DNA of 64,000 nt from contig JAYKKT010000076.1 in assembly GCA_036023115.1 (NCBI GenBank), positions 2,976,001 through 3,040,000 of the forward strand, given 5' to 3'. Each line of letters starts with the position of its first letter. The stretch's first letter is position 1. This DNA is from Brasenia schreberi (taxonomy: Eukaryota > Streptophyta > Magnoliopsida > Nymphaeales > Cabombaceae). The notes beneath the pieces were generated by a model that was given only the letters and a program-made list of their open reading frames with translations, was not told the DNA's origin and made no database searches. Below, one piece after another: positions 26,474 to 37,920 of the stretch. Position numbers and translations under genes: made by a program.

Positions 26474-29087
26474 TGTAAACACCTCGAAATCCCACAAATT
26501 TCTCAAAATCCATCTGGTTTTGTAAAAGCAGCCCCAAAGGGCCATTTTGAGTTTGGAAACCCAGGAGCCTTCCAGACAACCCTGTACATACGTTTTGAAC
26601 TCTATATTTCGAAAATATACATTATAGCTTTTAAAACCTTTTAAAAACATGTTTTGAAACCCCGAAGTGGCTTGACCCGATCAAGGCAGGACCAGGAGAG
26701 CCAAGAAGAGCCTGGAACCGGAGCACCTGTCGAGCCCGGCACAGCAACTCTTGTATCTGATTCACACCCCAGGATCTCGAACGTCCAAGACCCTGTTCTT
26801 ACCAAAATAGCATTTGAAGTCATCTCCGGAAGGCAGAATCGAAGGCGGACGACTATGTTGGCGAAGACCCAACGCAGACGGAGTACTGATGCTGTCAGGC
26901 CCCGCACGAATCGTCCGTTTCGAACCCAGCTTGAAGGAGTCAGAGTTCAGTTTGGATTGAATCTGGACCATATATATCCAGATTCCAATCCAAACCCATA
27001 TGTGGACTTGGATTTGGATTTGGATCCAGAGATCCAATCCAATATCCATATCCATGGCCCACATCACCTTCTCATAAATGGAGGTGGGGCCCACTTGAGA
27101 TTCACGTGGGATATTGGGCATGAGAGAGAGTGGGGTTGAAAAATATCAAGAGTGTTGTATTATGCTTGACTTGTGTGTCCAGTTTGGGTTTAATCATGTG
27201 GGTTAGCCTAATTGAGTGGGTTTAAGCTTGTAATTAGCTAAAACCTAACCTAGGGCTGCACCAACATGGGGTGATAAAGGTCTATGGGCCATGCTAAGGG
27301 AGCTCCTTCACCTAAACCTAACCCAAAATGCCTAAACCTAGCCTAAACCCCTAATCCACCCCTAATCTGAACCTAATCACCTAACCCACTTCCCTAATCC
27401 CGTCCTAATCCTAACCTAATCACCTAACCCACTTCCCTAATCCTTCCCTAAACCTAGATTAATTTTCCTAATCCTAGCCTAAACCTAGCCTAATCACCTA
27501 ACCTAGCTCACTAAACCTCACCCTAAAACCCCACCACCTAACCTAGCCCTAAACCCCTAAACCACCCTTAGCCCACGATTTACCCAAACCCCTAGTTTTA
27601 AAATATCTGGCCCAACCCTTTCCTGCCCACCTTATCTACATACCACCCTACCTAAACCACCTAACCACTACCCTCAGCCCAGCCCTAACCGACCTACCCA
27701 TCCCCTATTTAAACCCCCCTCCTTGTGGGCGGGTTTTCTAAGTGGGAGCCCTCACCTCAGCCCAGCCGACTCCACTCTCCAACCTGTCCGCCTACTCCAC
27801 CTGCTCCATCAGCTCCACCTGCACCGCCACCTTCCCTCTTCCATCCACCACCACCATCCCTAAGCCGGACGCCATCACCTCCACCCAACCGAACCAGCCA
27901 ACAACCACCTGCCCGCCTGCTTCCCACTTCATCCGCCACCTCTCCCTATTCGATAAGTACCCCAAACTCCCTCAAAGCCCCTCTCTTCCACCTCTCCACT
28001 CTTAGCCACCCATCCTACCTTCATCTCAGCCCCTTTGCCACCACCACTTTAACCTAGCCGAACCCAGCATAGCCCAAACTGTCGGCCACTACCTAGCCAT
28101 CCTTTCCCATTCGGTTTTCCCCTAGGTGTCCCATTCGGCCTTCCTACCAGCTCACCTTCTAGGTCCAGTTTCCCTAAACTCTCAACTCCCCTAGTGACCC
28201 TAAGAACCCACTCATTCAGCCACTTTAAACCCCCTACTTGGAGGCGCCATCTACTTGCCACCGGCCACCTTCGAGGCGCCTATCCCGCGCCCCACTTGCA
28301 GCCGGCCAGCACCCTTGATCACCTACCTTCGCGGAGCTCCCGTTTGCAGCCCAAAGCCAAGTCCACGCCCAAGCAAGACCTCTACGGACCAGCTACTCGT
28401 AAGTGTCTAAACTCGGTCCTTAGTTGTATACTTACTTGAGATTCAATTTGATACGGGGTTGTAATAACGGAGCATAGTCTCCCCCCGCTTGTAATAACGT
28501 GGCTTGGCACAACCACACACGTGCACTCTCTTAGTCGTGCACGATTTTGAACACACACGGGCCTAATCAGCCCCTAATATATAAGTGTACATATACTTTC
28601 ATTTTCGAAGGGTTTTTGTTTAAGTTGGGTGCGTTGTCTTTCAATTCAAGCACTCTCACACACATTGAGCTTTCGCTCTTATTTGAAAGACCCAACTAAG
28701 GGCCGACCTATACTATTTGGGTTTCATTTCTTGTCGTGTGAGTAAGTCTTTCAATTCAAGCACTCTCACACACATTGAGCTTTCGCTCTTATTTGAAAGA
28801 CCCAAGTAAGGGCCGACCTATACTATTTGGGTTTCATTTCATGTCGTGTGGGTAAGTCTTTCAATTCAAGCACTTTCACACACATTAAGCCTTCGCTCTT
28901 ACTCTCAAGACCTTAGTAAAGGCCTTATTGCAGTTATATTTGGGTTTCATTTATGTCGTGTGTGTAGTACTTCAATTCAAGCACTCTCACACACATTGAG
29001 CCTTCGCTCTTACTCCCAAGACCTTAGTCAAGGCCATACTGCAATTTATATTTGGGTTTAATTTCATGTCGTGTGCGTAAGTCTTTC
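26474..29087 (+). mobile_element. Left arm of C: partial LTR, plus orientation
   Basis: Reverse complement counterpart of about 30165-32802. It includes the upstream hairpin, the TATA-like region, the telomere-like CCTAAACC stretch, the GTAAGT at 28399, the TTGATACGGGG block and about four repeat units. It lacks the last roughly 690 bp of the LTR. The junction with gag at 29087/29088 shares about 3 bp (ATT). Confidence 0.9.
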
Positions 29088-29333
29088 AATTACGGAGGCC
29101 TCTTTTTGCTTGCGAGGTTTTTCAAATTTCTTTTTAGGCCTTTGTTCACCGTTCGATGAACATGAATCGCCTACTTCAGCCTCTTGGCTGAGAGCATCGA
29201 TTTTGGCCTCAAACTCCCTTCTCAAGTCCTCGATTTCATCTAGTTTTATTTTGTTTTTGAAAATCCTCCTAGAGTGAGAACTTGATGCGCATGAGCCTTG
29301 GCTCGATACTTCACTTGGATTGGATTTTGACAT
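29088..29333 (-). pseudogene. First 82 codons of gag in structure C
   Basis: ATG at 29333-29331 reads MSKSNPSEVSSQGS and continues almost identically to the gag of element D, then breaks at the inverted LTR. The upstream leader (29334-29453) keeps the pyrimidine-rich CTTAG acceptor-like sequence seen in D. Confidence 0.92.
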
Positions 29334-29453
29334 GCTTTTCAAGCTTTTTCAAAATTTCCTAAGTATAAGCAAAGAAAACAAGTTAAAACGACACCTTTTT
29401 ACAAAATTTTCGCAAGACTTCTACAAGTAAACTCGATTTCTGAAAAGGCTCAC

Positions 29454-29471
29454 GTCCCACCGGGCGTGCCA
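29454..29471 (-). other. Primer-binding site of structure C
   Basis: Minus strand TGGCACGCCCGGTGGGAC, identical to the PBS of element D and 5 bp from the LTR end. The priming tRNA is not assigned. Confidence 0.75.
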
Positions 29472-29476
29472 ATCCC

Positions 29477-32400
29477 TGTAGACGCGCGAAAATCCCCTTC
29501 TCTTCGTCCCTTCCGGGCTTGGAGTGGATCTTTTCGTGCGTCTAAGGCCTATGTATACAAATAGGGCGTGCCAGCTAGCTTACTTAAGCTAGCGAAGATA
29601 TTTCTAACACTGACTTCTAAACGTGGCGACTGTGAGCAAGTGAGCTCTTGTCGTCGCAGACCTTCTTGCACCGATGCGCAAGGGTCAGTCTGTACGCTTT
29701 TGCAAAAATCGAGTTTTGGAGAGAAAGTCTACGAAGCGGTTCGAGGTGTCTATTTCGGGTCTTTAAGATGCGATTTGCATATTTTAGATCACGTGGATTT
29801 GCACGTGCCTAAGTCTTTTCTTTTATCCCTTTTCGGGCCACCTAGTTTGTGTGTTATGAACACTCCACTACATGGGCGAATTCGAGCGGGGCTTGCTTTG
29901 ATGCAATATGCGTCCTACCTCGTGGTATGGCGTAGATGCAATGCAAACTCACGCTACTCCAAAGGGAAAACCCGAAATGTAAAGACAATACTGAAGGGAA
30001 ATAACAGAAGGGAAATAACCGAAGGGAAATAACCGAAGGGAAATAACCGAAGGGAAATAACCGAAGGGAAATAACTGAAGGGAGATATGTATATATCTTA
30101 TGTATATGAGCCCTTACTCGGGTCTTGCAAATAAGAGCGAAGGCTCAATGTGGGTGTGTGCTTGAATTGAAAGACTTACACACACGACATGAATTTAAAC
30201 CCAAATATAAATTGCAGTATGGCCTTGACTAAGGTCTTGGGAGTAAGAGCGAAGGCTCAATGTGTGTGAGAGTGCTTGAATTGAAAGACTACCCACACGA
30301 CATAAATGAAACCCAAATATAACTGCAATAAGGCCTTTACTAAGGTCTTGGGAGTAAGAGCGAAGGCTCAATGTGTGTGAAAGTGCTTGAATTGAAAGAC
30401 TTACTCACACGACATGAAATGAAACCCAAATAGTATAGGTCGGCCCTTACTTGGGTCTTTCAAATAAGAGCGAAAGCTCAATGTGTGTGAGTGATTGAAT
30501 TGAAAGACTTACTCACACGACAAGAAATGAAACCCAAATAGTATAGGTCGGCCCTTACTTGGGTCTTTCAAATAAGAGCGAAAGCTCAATGTGTGTGAGA
30601 GTGCTTGAATTGAAAGACAACGCACCCAACTTAAACAAAAACCCTTCGAAAATGAAAGTATATGTACACTTATATATCAGGGGCTGATTAGGCCCGTGTG
30701 TGTTCAAGATTGTGCACGACTAAGAGAGTGTACGTGTGTGGTTGTGCCAAGCCACGTTATTACAAGCGGGGGGAGACTATGCTCCGTTATTACAACCCCG
30801 TATCAAATTGAATCTCAAGTAAGTGTATAACTAAAGACCGAGTTTAGACACTTACGAGTAGCTGGTCCGTAGAGGTCTTGCTTGAGCGTGGACTTGGCCT
30901 TGGGCTGCAAACGGGAGCTCCGCGAAGGTAGGTGATCAAGGGTGCTGGCCGGCTGGTTCGTGGGGCGCGGGATAGACGCCTCGAAGGGGACCGGTGGCAG
31001 GTAGATGGCGCCTCCAAGTAGGGGGTTTAAAGTGGCTGAAGAAGTGGGTATTAGGATCACTAGGGGAGTTGGGTACTTAGGGAAACTGGACCCAACAGGT
31101 GAGCTAGTGGGAAGGCCGAATAGGACACCTAGGGGAGTTGGCCGAATGGGAGATGATGGCTAGGTAGTGGCCAGCAACTTGGGTTATACTAGGTTCGGCT
31201 AGGTTTAGGTGGTGGCGGCAAAAGGGCTGAGATGAAGGTAGGATGGGTGGCTAAGAGTGGAGAGGTGGTAGAGAGGGGCTTTGAGGGAGTTTGGGGTACT
31301 TACCAAATGGGGAGAGGTGGCGGATGAAGTGGGAAGGTGGCGGGCAGGTGGCTGTCGGCTGGTTCGGTTGTTTGGAGGTGATGGCGTCCGGCTGAGGGGT
31401 GGTGGTAGTGGATGGAAGAGGGAAGGTGGCGGAGCAGGTGGCGGCTGGTGGAGCAGGCAGAGGTGGGGAGTGGTCCCGGCTGGGTGAGAGAAGGGAGAAG
31501 GAGAGGGCCCGGCTGGGTGAGAGGGTGGTTCCCACTTGGAAAACCCGCCCACAAGGAGGGGGCTTAAATAGGGGATGGGTAGGTCGGTTAGGGCTGGGCT
31601 GTGGGTAGTGGTTAGGTGGTTTAGGTAGGGTGGTATGTAGATAAGGTGGGCTGAAAGGGGTTGGGCCAGATATTTTAAAACTAGGGGTTTGGGTAAATCG
31701 TGGGCTAAGGGTGGTTTAGGGGTTTAGGGCTAGGTTAGGTGGTTGGGTTTTAGGGTGAGGTTTAGTGAGCTAGGTTAGGTGATTAGGCTAGGTTTAGGCT
31801 AGGATTAGGGAAATTAATCTAGGTTTAGGAAAGGATTAGGGAAATGGGTTAGGTGATTAGGTTGGGATTAGGATGAGATTAGGGAAGTGGGTTAGGTGAT
31901 TAGGTTCAGATTAGGGGTGGATTAGGGGTTTAGGCTAGGTTTAGGCATTTTGGGCTAGGTTTAGGTGAAGGAGCTCCCTTAGCATGGCCCATAGACCTTG
32001 ATCACCCCATGTTGGTGCAGCCCTAGGTTAGGTTTTAGCTAATTACAAGCTTAAACCCACTCAATTAGGCTAACCCACAAGATTAAACCCAAACTTGACA
32101 CACAAGTCAAGCTTAATACAACACTCTTGATATTTTTCACCCCCACTCTCTCTCATGCCCAATATCCCACGTGAATTTCAAGTGGGCCCCACCTCCATTT
32201 ATGAGAAGGTGATGTGGGCCATGGATATGGATATTGGATTGGATCTCTGGATCTAAATCCAAATCCAAGTCCACATATGGGTTTGGATTGGGATCTGGAT
32301 ATATATGGTCCAGATCCAATCCAAACTGAACTCTGACTCCTTCGAGCTGGGTTCGAAACGGACGATTCGTGCGAGGCCTGACAGTATCAGTACTCCGTCT

Positions 32401-32802
32401 GCGTTGGGTCTTCGCCAACATAGTCGTCCGCCTCCGTTTCTGCCTTCCGGAGATGACTTCAAATGCTATTTTGATAAGAACAGGGTCTTGGACGTTCGAG
32501 ATCCTGGGGTGTGAATCAGAACAAAAGTTGCTGCGCCGGGCTTGACATGTGCTCCGGTTCCGGGCTCTTCTGGGCTCTCCTGGTCTTGTCTTGATCGGGC
32601 CAAGCCACTTCGGCGTTTCAAAACATGTTTTAAAAGGGTTTTCAAAAGCCATATTATATGTTTTTGAAAGATAAAGTTTAAAACATATGTACAGGGTTGT
32701 TTGGAAGGCTCCTGGGTTTCCAAACTCAAAATGGCCCTTTGGGGCTGCTTGTATAAAACCAGATGGATTTTGAAAAATTTGTGGGATTTCGGGGTGTTTA
32801 CA
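29477..32802 (-). mobile_element. Right arm of C: full-length LTR, minus orientation
   Basis: Begins TGTAAACACCCC at 32802 and ends GCGTCTACA at 29477 (3,326 bp). Same family as D. Contains about seven copies of a 14-bp unit (GAAGGGAAATAACC type, about 29990-30085), a stem-loop tandem array (about 30110-30620) and the GTAAGT donor at 30855. Confidence 0.93.
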
Positions 32803-33893
32803 GGTAGGTCGGTTAGGGGGGAGTGGTATGGTAATTTAGGGTAGGTTGGTTAGGGTGGCTGGGAATTAGGGGTTAGGGTCTAATTAGGTGGGTTAAGGTG
32901 GGATTAGGTTTAATCTAGCTAGGGTTTAGGTGGTCTAGTTAGGTGGGGTGAGCTAGGTGAGGTCGGCTAGGTATGGTTAGGGTGGTTTTGGGTGAGGGTG
33001 GCTAGGATTGGGTCAGGTTTAGGGGGGAATGGCTAGGTGAGGTGGGTTAGCTTAGGGCTAGGTTTAGGAGCATCCCCTTGGCCTTGATCCATGGACCTAA
33101 TTGCAGCCAGGTTCATGTTGGTGCAGCCCCAGGTTAGGTGTAGGTGCATACAAGCTTAAACCCACACTCTTAGGCTAAATCCTCATGATTAACCCAAAAC
33201 TTCACAAAAAAGTCAAGCCCACCAACTTTCTCACTCATTCTTTATCATCCCACTCTCTCTCTACCCAAGCTTTTCACGTGAATTCTTTGTGGGCCCCACC
33301 TCCATTTATGAGAAGGTGATGTGGGCCATGGATGTGGATATTGGATTAGATCTTTGGATCCAAATCCAGATGCATGTTTGGATTTGGATCTGGATATATA
33401 TGGTCCAGATCCGATCCAAATCTGATTTTCTGACTCCTTCATGGTGTTGCGAAACGGACGGTTTGTGTGGGGCCTGACTGCATCAGTACTCCATCTTGCG
33501 TTGGGTCTTCGCCAACATTGTCGTCCGCTCTTCTTCTCACCTTCCAGAGATCATTTTGACCAATTTGTTGATAACAGGGGCTTGGATGTTCGAGATTTTG
33601 GGGATGATTCTGATACAAGAGTTGATGTGCCGGGCTTGACATATGCTCTGGGTTTGGGCTCTCTTTTGCTTCTTTGGTCCTGCTTTCATCAAGCCAAGTT
33701 GCTTTTCGGGGTTTCAAAATACCTTTTTAAAGGTTTTAAAACTGTATATATATTTTTAAAATATATATGATTTAAACATATGTATAGGGTTGCCTGGAAG
33801 GCTCCTGGGTTTCTAGACTCAAAATAGCCCTTTGGGGCTGCTTTTGCAAAACTAGGTAATTTGAGAAATTCGTGGGATTTTGGGGTGTTTACA
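32803..33893 (-). mobile_element. Remnant of the 5' LTR of element B
   Basis: Matches 23350-24459 of B's 3' LTR and begins TGTAAACACCCC at 33893, next to the GCCCC duplication. Truncated at 32802 by structure C. Confidence 0.88.
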
Positions 33894-35263
33894 GCCCCAT
33901 TGCTGCCACATGAAGGAGTCGTGACCCGAGCTCAATACAAAGAAGGTGGACACGCATCTAGCAAAATCCCGAATCCAAGTTAGAAAAAGTATAAGTCTTT
34001 CGAAATATATATCAAGTTGCTTTTCCTATTCAATTCAATTTTGATACGGGGTTGTAGTAATGGAGCATGGCCTCTTCCTGAGATGTAATATTGGTGCTTG
34101 ATACACAAGCCACACACGCACACTTGAGCCTTAGCTCTTAAACGTACACAAGACACCCACGTGCACTTGAGCCTTTCCGCTTTTAATTGCACACTGTTGC
34201 ACACACATTGAGCTTTCGCTCTTACTCCAAAGACTCTCGTAAGAGCCGTGTGAGTTGCAATTTAATTTGGGTTGTTACATTCAGTTGTGTGAGTTTGTCA
34301 TTTAAGCTTCCACACATACACACACAAGAACTCGAGCACTTTCTCCACACTCTCACGCATATTTTGGGCCTTGGCAACCCATAAGATGTAAAGTATCTAT
34401 ATACTTTCAGCTGCGTGAGTTTTACATTCCAAGTCGTGTATGCACTTACATTTCGGGTGGTTCAATTTCAGTCGTGTGAGTTGTCTTTCCATTTATACAC
34501 GACACACACAAATACATTGAGCCTCTCCGCTCTTATATACTTATATTTCTCTTTCGGCAAGTTCAATTCAAGTCATGTGTGTGAGTTGTCTTTCCATTTA
34601 TACACGATAAACACACACTCACATTGAGCCTTTCCGCTCTTAGGATATAAATATATTTCAAATTCTGCAATTTACATTCAAGTCGTGTGAGTTGCTTTAA
34701 AGTTCGGGTATTTCCCTTAAGCTGCATGAGTTGCACTTTAATTGGGGTATTTACTTAAGTTGTGTGTGTGAGTTGCTTTCAATTCGAGCCTAGCTCACAT
34801 CATATCAAACCCGAAGAGAGTTCGTGCATCCTTGCATTCGCGTGTTTTCAAAGAGGAAACCCTGAATCCACGCTCAAACTCGCTAAAATTAGGCCACTTG
34901 TGCACACACATAGCCGACCTAAATAGCTAAAACTCAAAGACTTAGAATCATACAGCCTCGTACATAAAAATTGCAACGTAGGTACGAATCAAATCCATAT
35001 TTCAAACACTTATATTTTCAAGAGTTAAAATTGTTTTTATCGAAGTCCATAAGCGCTTAAACTGACCCTTGAGCATCGGTTCAAGAAGGTTTATAGCGAA
35101 AAGATCCTGCTTGCCCACAATTGCCCAAAAGTCAGATATTTTCCAAAAACTTCGTTAGTTTTGAGTAAGCTAGCTGGCACGCCCTAAAAAACGACGTAAA
35201 CTCGAAAAGACTCGTTTATGGTCTTGTAAACCAGGAGCTAGGAATTTTCGTGCTTACACATAT

Positions 35264-35312
35264 CAAATAATCATGTAGTCCAACATCATTCATGTTCTAC
35301 ATATTGTGAGTC
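35264..35312 (+). repeat. 139-bp tandem repeat, remainder of the fourth unit
   Basis: Continues CAAATAATCATGTAGTCC exactly where the unit broke at 19714 and ends at TGTGAGTCAA. No fifth unit follows. Confidence 0.93.
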
Positions 35313-36085
35313 AACTTCAATATGGTACGAAACAATACGATTTGTTATATTAGGTAAGTACTCTTTTTATCATCTTGCTTCAATTTGTTTGTTTGCACTT
35401 AGCATGCTAAATTGACGTGAATATGTCAATGAATTTTGTCACCTGACATGGTTCTTTTGTACAAGATCTTTAAATTTTTTCAAGGAAAATAATAGTAATA
35501 GAAAGTCTCACTATCATCAACACAAGATGAATATATAACGACGTGACATTGATCATCTAAACAAAGTTTATATAAAAGTGATTGTCAAAAATCATATTGA
35601 TATGAGAGTTGCTAAGAAAGAACTCGAGGAACTTAAAACAGCTGAGGTAATGATTGAAAATGCATAAATCTAGCCATGATCACCCATTATCGATCCATTA
35701 AAACGATAAAGTTGTGCCAATCGTACAAGAAATTAAGAGAACAAGGTACTCACATTGAATTACAGAAAATTGATTATATATGATGGAATTCGTATGCATG
35801 CTGAAAAATTTCACAATGTTGAAAACTGTTAAACCGAAAGTAAAATGGTTAACCAAACCATAACTTTTGGCGGATTTTGTTTTCTAAAAATATGTTTAAT
35901 AGTTTTAGATACAGTTTTAGTGTTTGGTTATTTGATTGTTAAGAGTTAAATGCTCTTTGTTTCTAATTACATATAACTAGTCCTAATATGTTAATTATAT
36001 ATTTGTAATTTTTATAAAATTTTGAGAAGCATTATAGCCACCCCAACCTAATTTTAAAGAGAAACGATAGATAGAATAAGAAAAA
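35313..36085. other. Intergenic DNA, nothing recognised
   Basis: AT-rich, without an open frame of note or a recognisable repeat. Confidence 0.5.
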
Positions 36086-36877
36086 GGATAATTTTATAAA
36101 ACTACCTTGTGTATGGTAGTTTGATGCTTTGAGACTTAAATTCCTAACGCAATAAGATGGTGATATGAGGTTTTCTTTGTTAATTAGAAAAGAACTTCTA
36201 CCATAACAACATCAAATTTTTTATGGCATGACACCTACGTGGACATGTAGATGTGACACATGTCACATCACCACTATATCAGCTTATGTTAGATACCAAG
36301 ATACCACATTCCCTCCATGTCAAATACCACATCACCACCACATCATCTTATATTAAATAATAATAATATATGATATTAATTATATAATATAAACAAATAT
36401 TCATTAAATTATTAGTGTTAAATTATGTATGTAATATAATTAATAATGTAGAAGTAATAGTTGTATATTAAGCATTAATAAATATTACGTAATGTCTATT
36501 GAATATTAATCACTATTAATTAATTATTGACTATTATTTAAATATTAATGGTAATAATATTTTACATAATACTAATATAAATGTATATATTAAATATACA
36601 AATATTTAGTATAATGTTAACTATATAATGTAGATATTAAGTAATATCTATTTAGCATTTTAATATTACTTAATATATTCTTAATTTGTTAATATAATAT
36701 TATATATTATATGACTTCTTTAGCCAACATGTCCACATAGGCACTATGTTAAAAAAAACTAACCATGTTTGTTATGGCAGAGGTCCTTTTCCATTAACTA
36801 AGAAAACATGCATGATGAATTTACGTTCCAAAGTATCAAACCATTATATCACAATCATAGTTTTGTGAAATTTTCCC
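36086..36877. mobile_element. Mutator-like MITE with long terminal inverted repeats
   Basis: The outer roughly 160-180 bp at each end are imperfect reverse complements. The left end starts GGATAATTTTATAAAACTA and the right end read inward starts GGGAAAATTTCACAAAACTA. Further in, both arms share TTAATTAGAAAAG/TTAATGGAAAAG and CTACGTGGACATG/CTATGTGGACATG. The 9-bp flanks TAAGAAAAA (36077-36085) and TAAGAAAAC (36878-36886) match at 8 of 9. The core (about 36350-36710) is nearly pure A/T with no coding capacity. Long inverted ends with a 9-bp duplication fit a non-autonomous MULE. Confidence 0.75.
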
Positions 36878-37785
36878 TAAGAAAACATTAAAACTAAGTA
36901 CAACTTGGCACAATTTTCAAATAAAGCAGTTGGATGCAAATACATGAATTTTACCACCCTAAAGTAATGTTTTTAAGTTAAATAGGATAGTAATTTTAAA
37001 AAAGTTTAATATTGGAACTAATCCATGATCCATCATATATATAATACCAACATTTCTTCTATCCTTCCTTTTCTAACTCTCTCTCAAGTATGAATTGAAC
37101 CCACAGTGTCACCCAACTAGCCCAAGAGCCTGCGAGGAAGTTATCTGGCGGGATGTTGGACACTAATCTTTCTTCTAGTAATAGGAGATCTATTGATCTA
37201 CTTGCAATTCTGTGGTGCCAAAGTTTGAAAACTATCATCAGGCAAAACCAGGAAGGTTTTTATCTAATCGTCCTTTTTCCTTTGCAAATTAAATTATGTC
37301 ATTCTCATGTAAGCAAAATTGGATAATTTTATGTTTTGATGTTTCATAGTTTTATAAATCATTATACGTGAGGATATTCTTATGATCAACGAAAATTAAC
37401 TAATTAATTGATTAAAAGTTAGCCAAATGTTAATAAATTGGTTATGGTTTTAATTTTTTAAACCAAAGGTTATGGAGTAGATTCTAAAAATAGGTCATGG
37501 ATTGATTTTACTTGCCCTTAGTTTTCTTTTGGTGTGTTAGACTCGTAATTTGAGATGATCTTGGTCGTTTCATGGGTAACGGGATGTAATGATTTTTTAT
37601 TATCATTGATTAAAATTCAAGGAGGGCTCAAACAAAGTATACCGACAAGGTTAGCTCAAATTTGAGGATCAACACAACTCTAGTAACAATTAGAGAAAGT
37701 CTGACTAAACACTTATCCAGTGATAAATCTCTTTTATGTGAGAGAGCTTGAACTAGAACAATTGCAGTCCATTCTTTTTTTTTAA
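36878..37785. other. Intergenic DNA, nothing firm
   Basis: No gene seen. A box-B-like GGTTCAATTC on the minus strand near 37100 was considered and not accepted as a SINE. Confidence 0.45.
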
Positions 37786-37920
37786 TTATCCTTATGATAA
37801 AAGACAACTCCGCCCATGTAAGGGATCACCCTTGCATTGTCGGTCCCAAGCCCGGATAAAGGAGGAGGGTTGTGTTAGGCTTCCGACAGCCAGCGCAAAA
37901 CTTCGTCGGATTTCTACAAC

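Larger units (their letters stand above)
26474..32802. mobile_element. Structure C: two LTRs in inverted orientation around a gag start
   Basis: Both outer ends are the same LTR 5' terminus: TGTAAACACC on the plus strand at 26474 and on the minus strand at 32802. Left arm: plus-oriented partial LTR 26474-29087. Middle: start of gag 29088-29333, splice-acceptor-like leader and PBS, all minus. Right arm: full minus-oriented LTR 29477-32802. No matching target duplication flanks it (CCCAC on the left, GGTAG on the right). See findings. Confidence 0.88.
21310..33893 (-). mobile_element. Tat-like Ty3/gypsy element B, TSD GCCCC, interior largely replaced
   Basis: Inserted in LTR A on the minus strand; duplications GCCCC lie at 21305-21309 and 33894-33898. 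Parts: 3' LTR 21310-24459, 3' UTR 24460-25635, pol end 25636-26473, then structure C (26474-32802), then the first 1.09 kb of the 5' LTR (32803-33893). The 5' LTR remnant is close to 23350-24459 of the 3' LTR apart from a short deletion in the GGATCC-type repeats. The rest of the 5' LTR, gag and most of pol are missing, so arrival of C was accompanied or followed by a deletion. Confidence 0.9.
19715..35258 (+). mobile_element. Solo LTR A (plus), split by nested element B; TSD CATAT
   Basis: LTR A begins TGTAAACACCCC at 19715 and ends GCTTACA at 35258. The target duplication CATAT at 19710-19714 and 35259-35263 restores the 139-bp repeat exactly. LTR A proper is 19715-21309 plus 33899-35258 (about 2.95 kb); everything between is element B. 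It belongs to the same subfamily as 4453-7321. The right part again holds the TTGATACGGGGTTG block (34033 onward) and diverged stem-loop units (34120-34660). There is no internal region, so it is a solo LTR. Confidence 0.93.

Noticed and set aside
37081..37140. tRNA-derived SINE on the minus strand (B-box-like GGTTCAATTC with an A-box-like motif)
   Set aside because: The two boxes are only about 11 bp apart, too close for a Pol III internal promoter, and no repeat end is visible.
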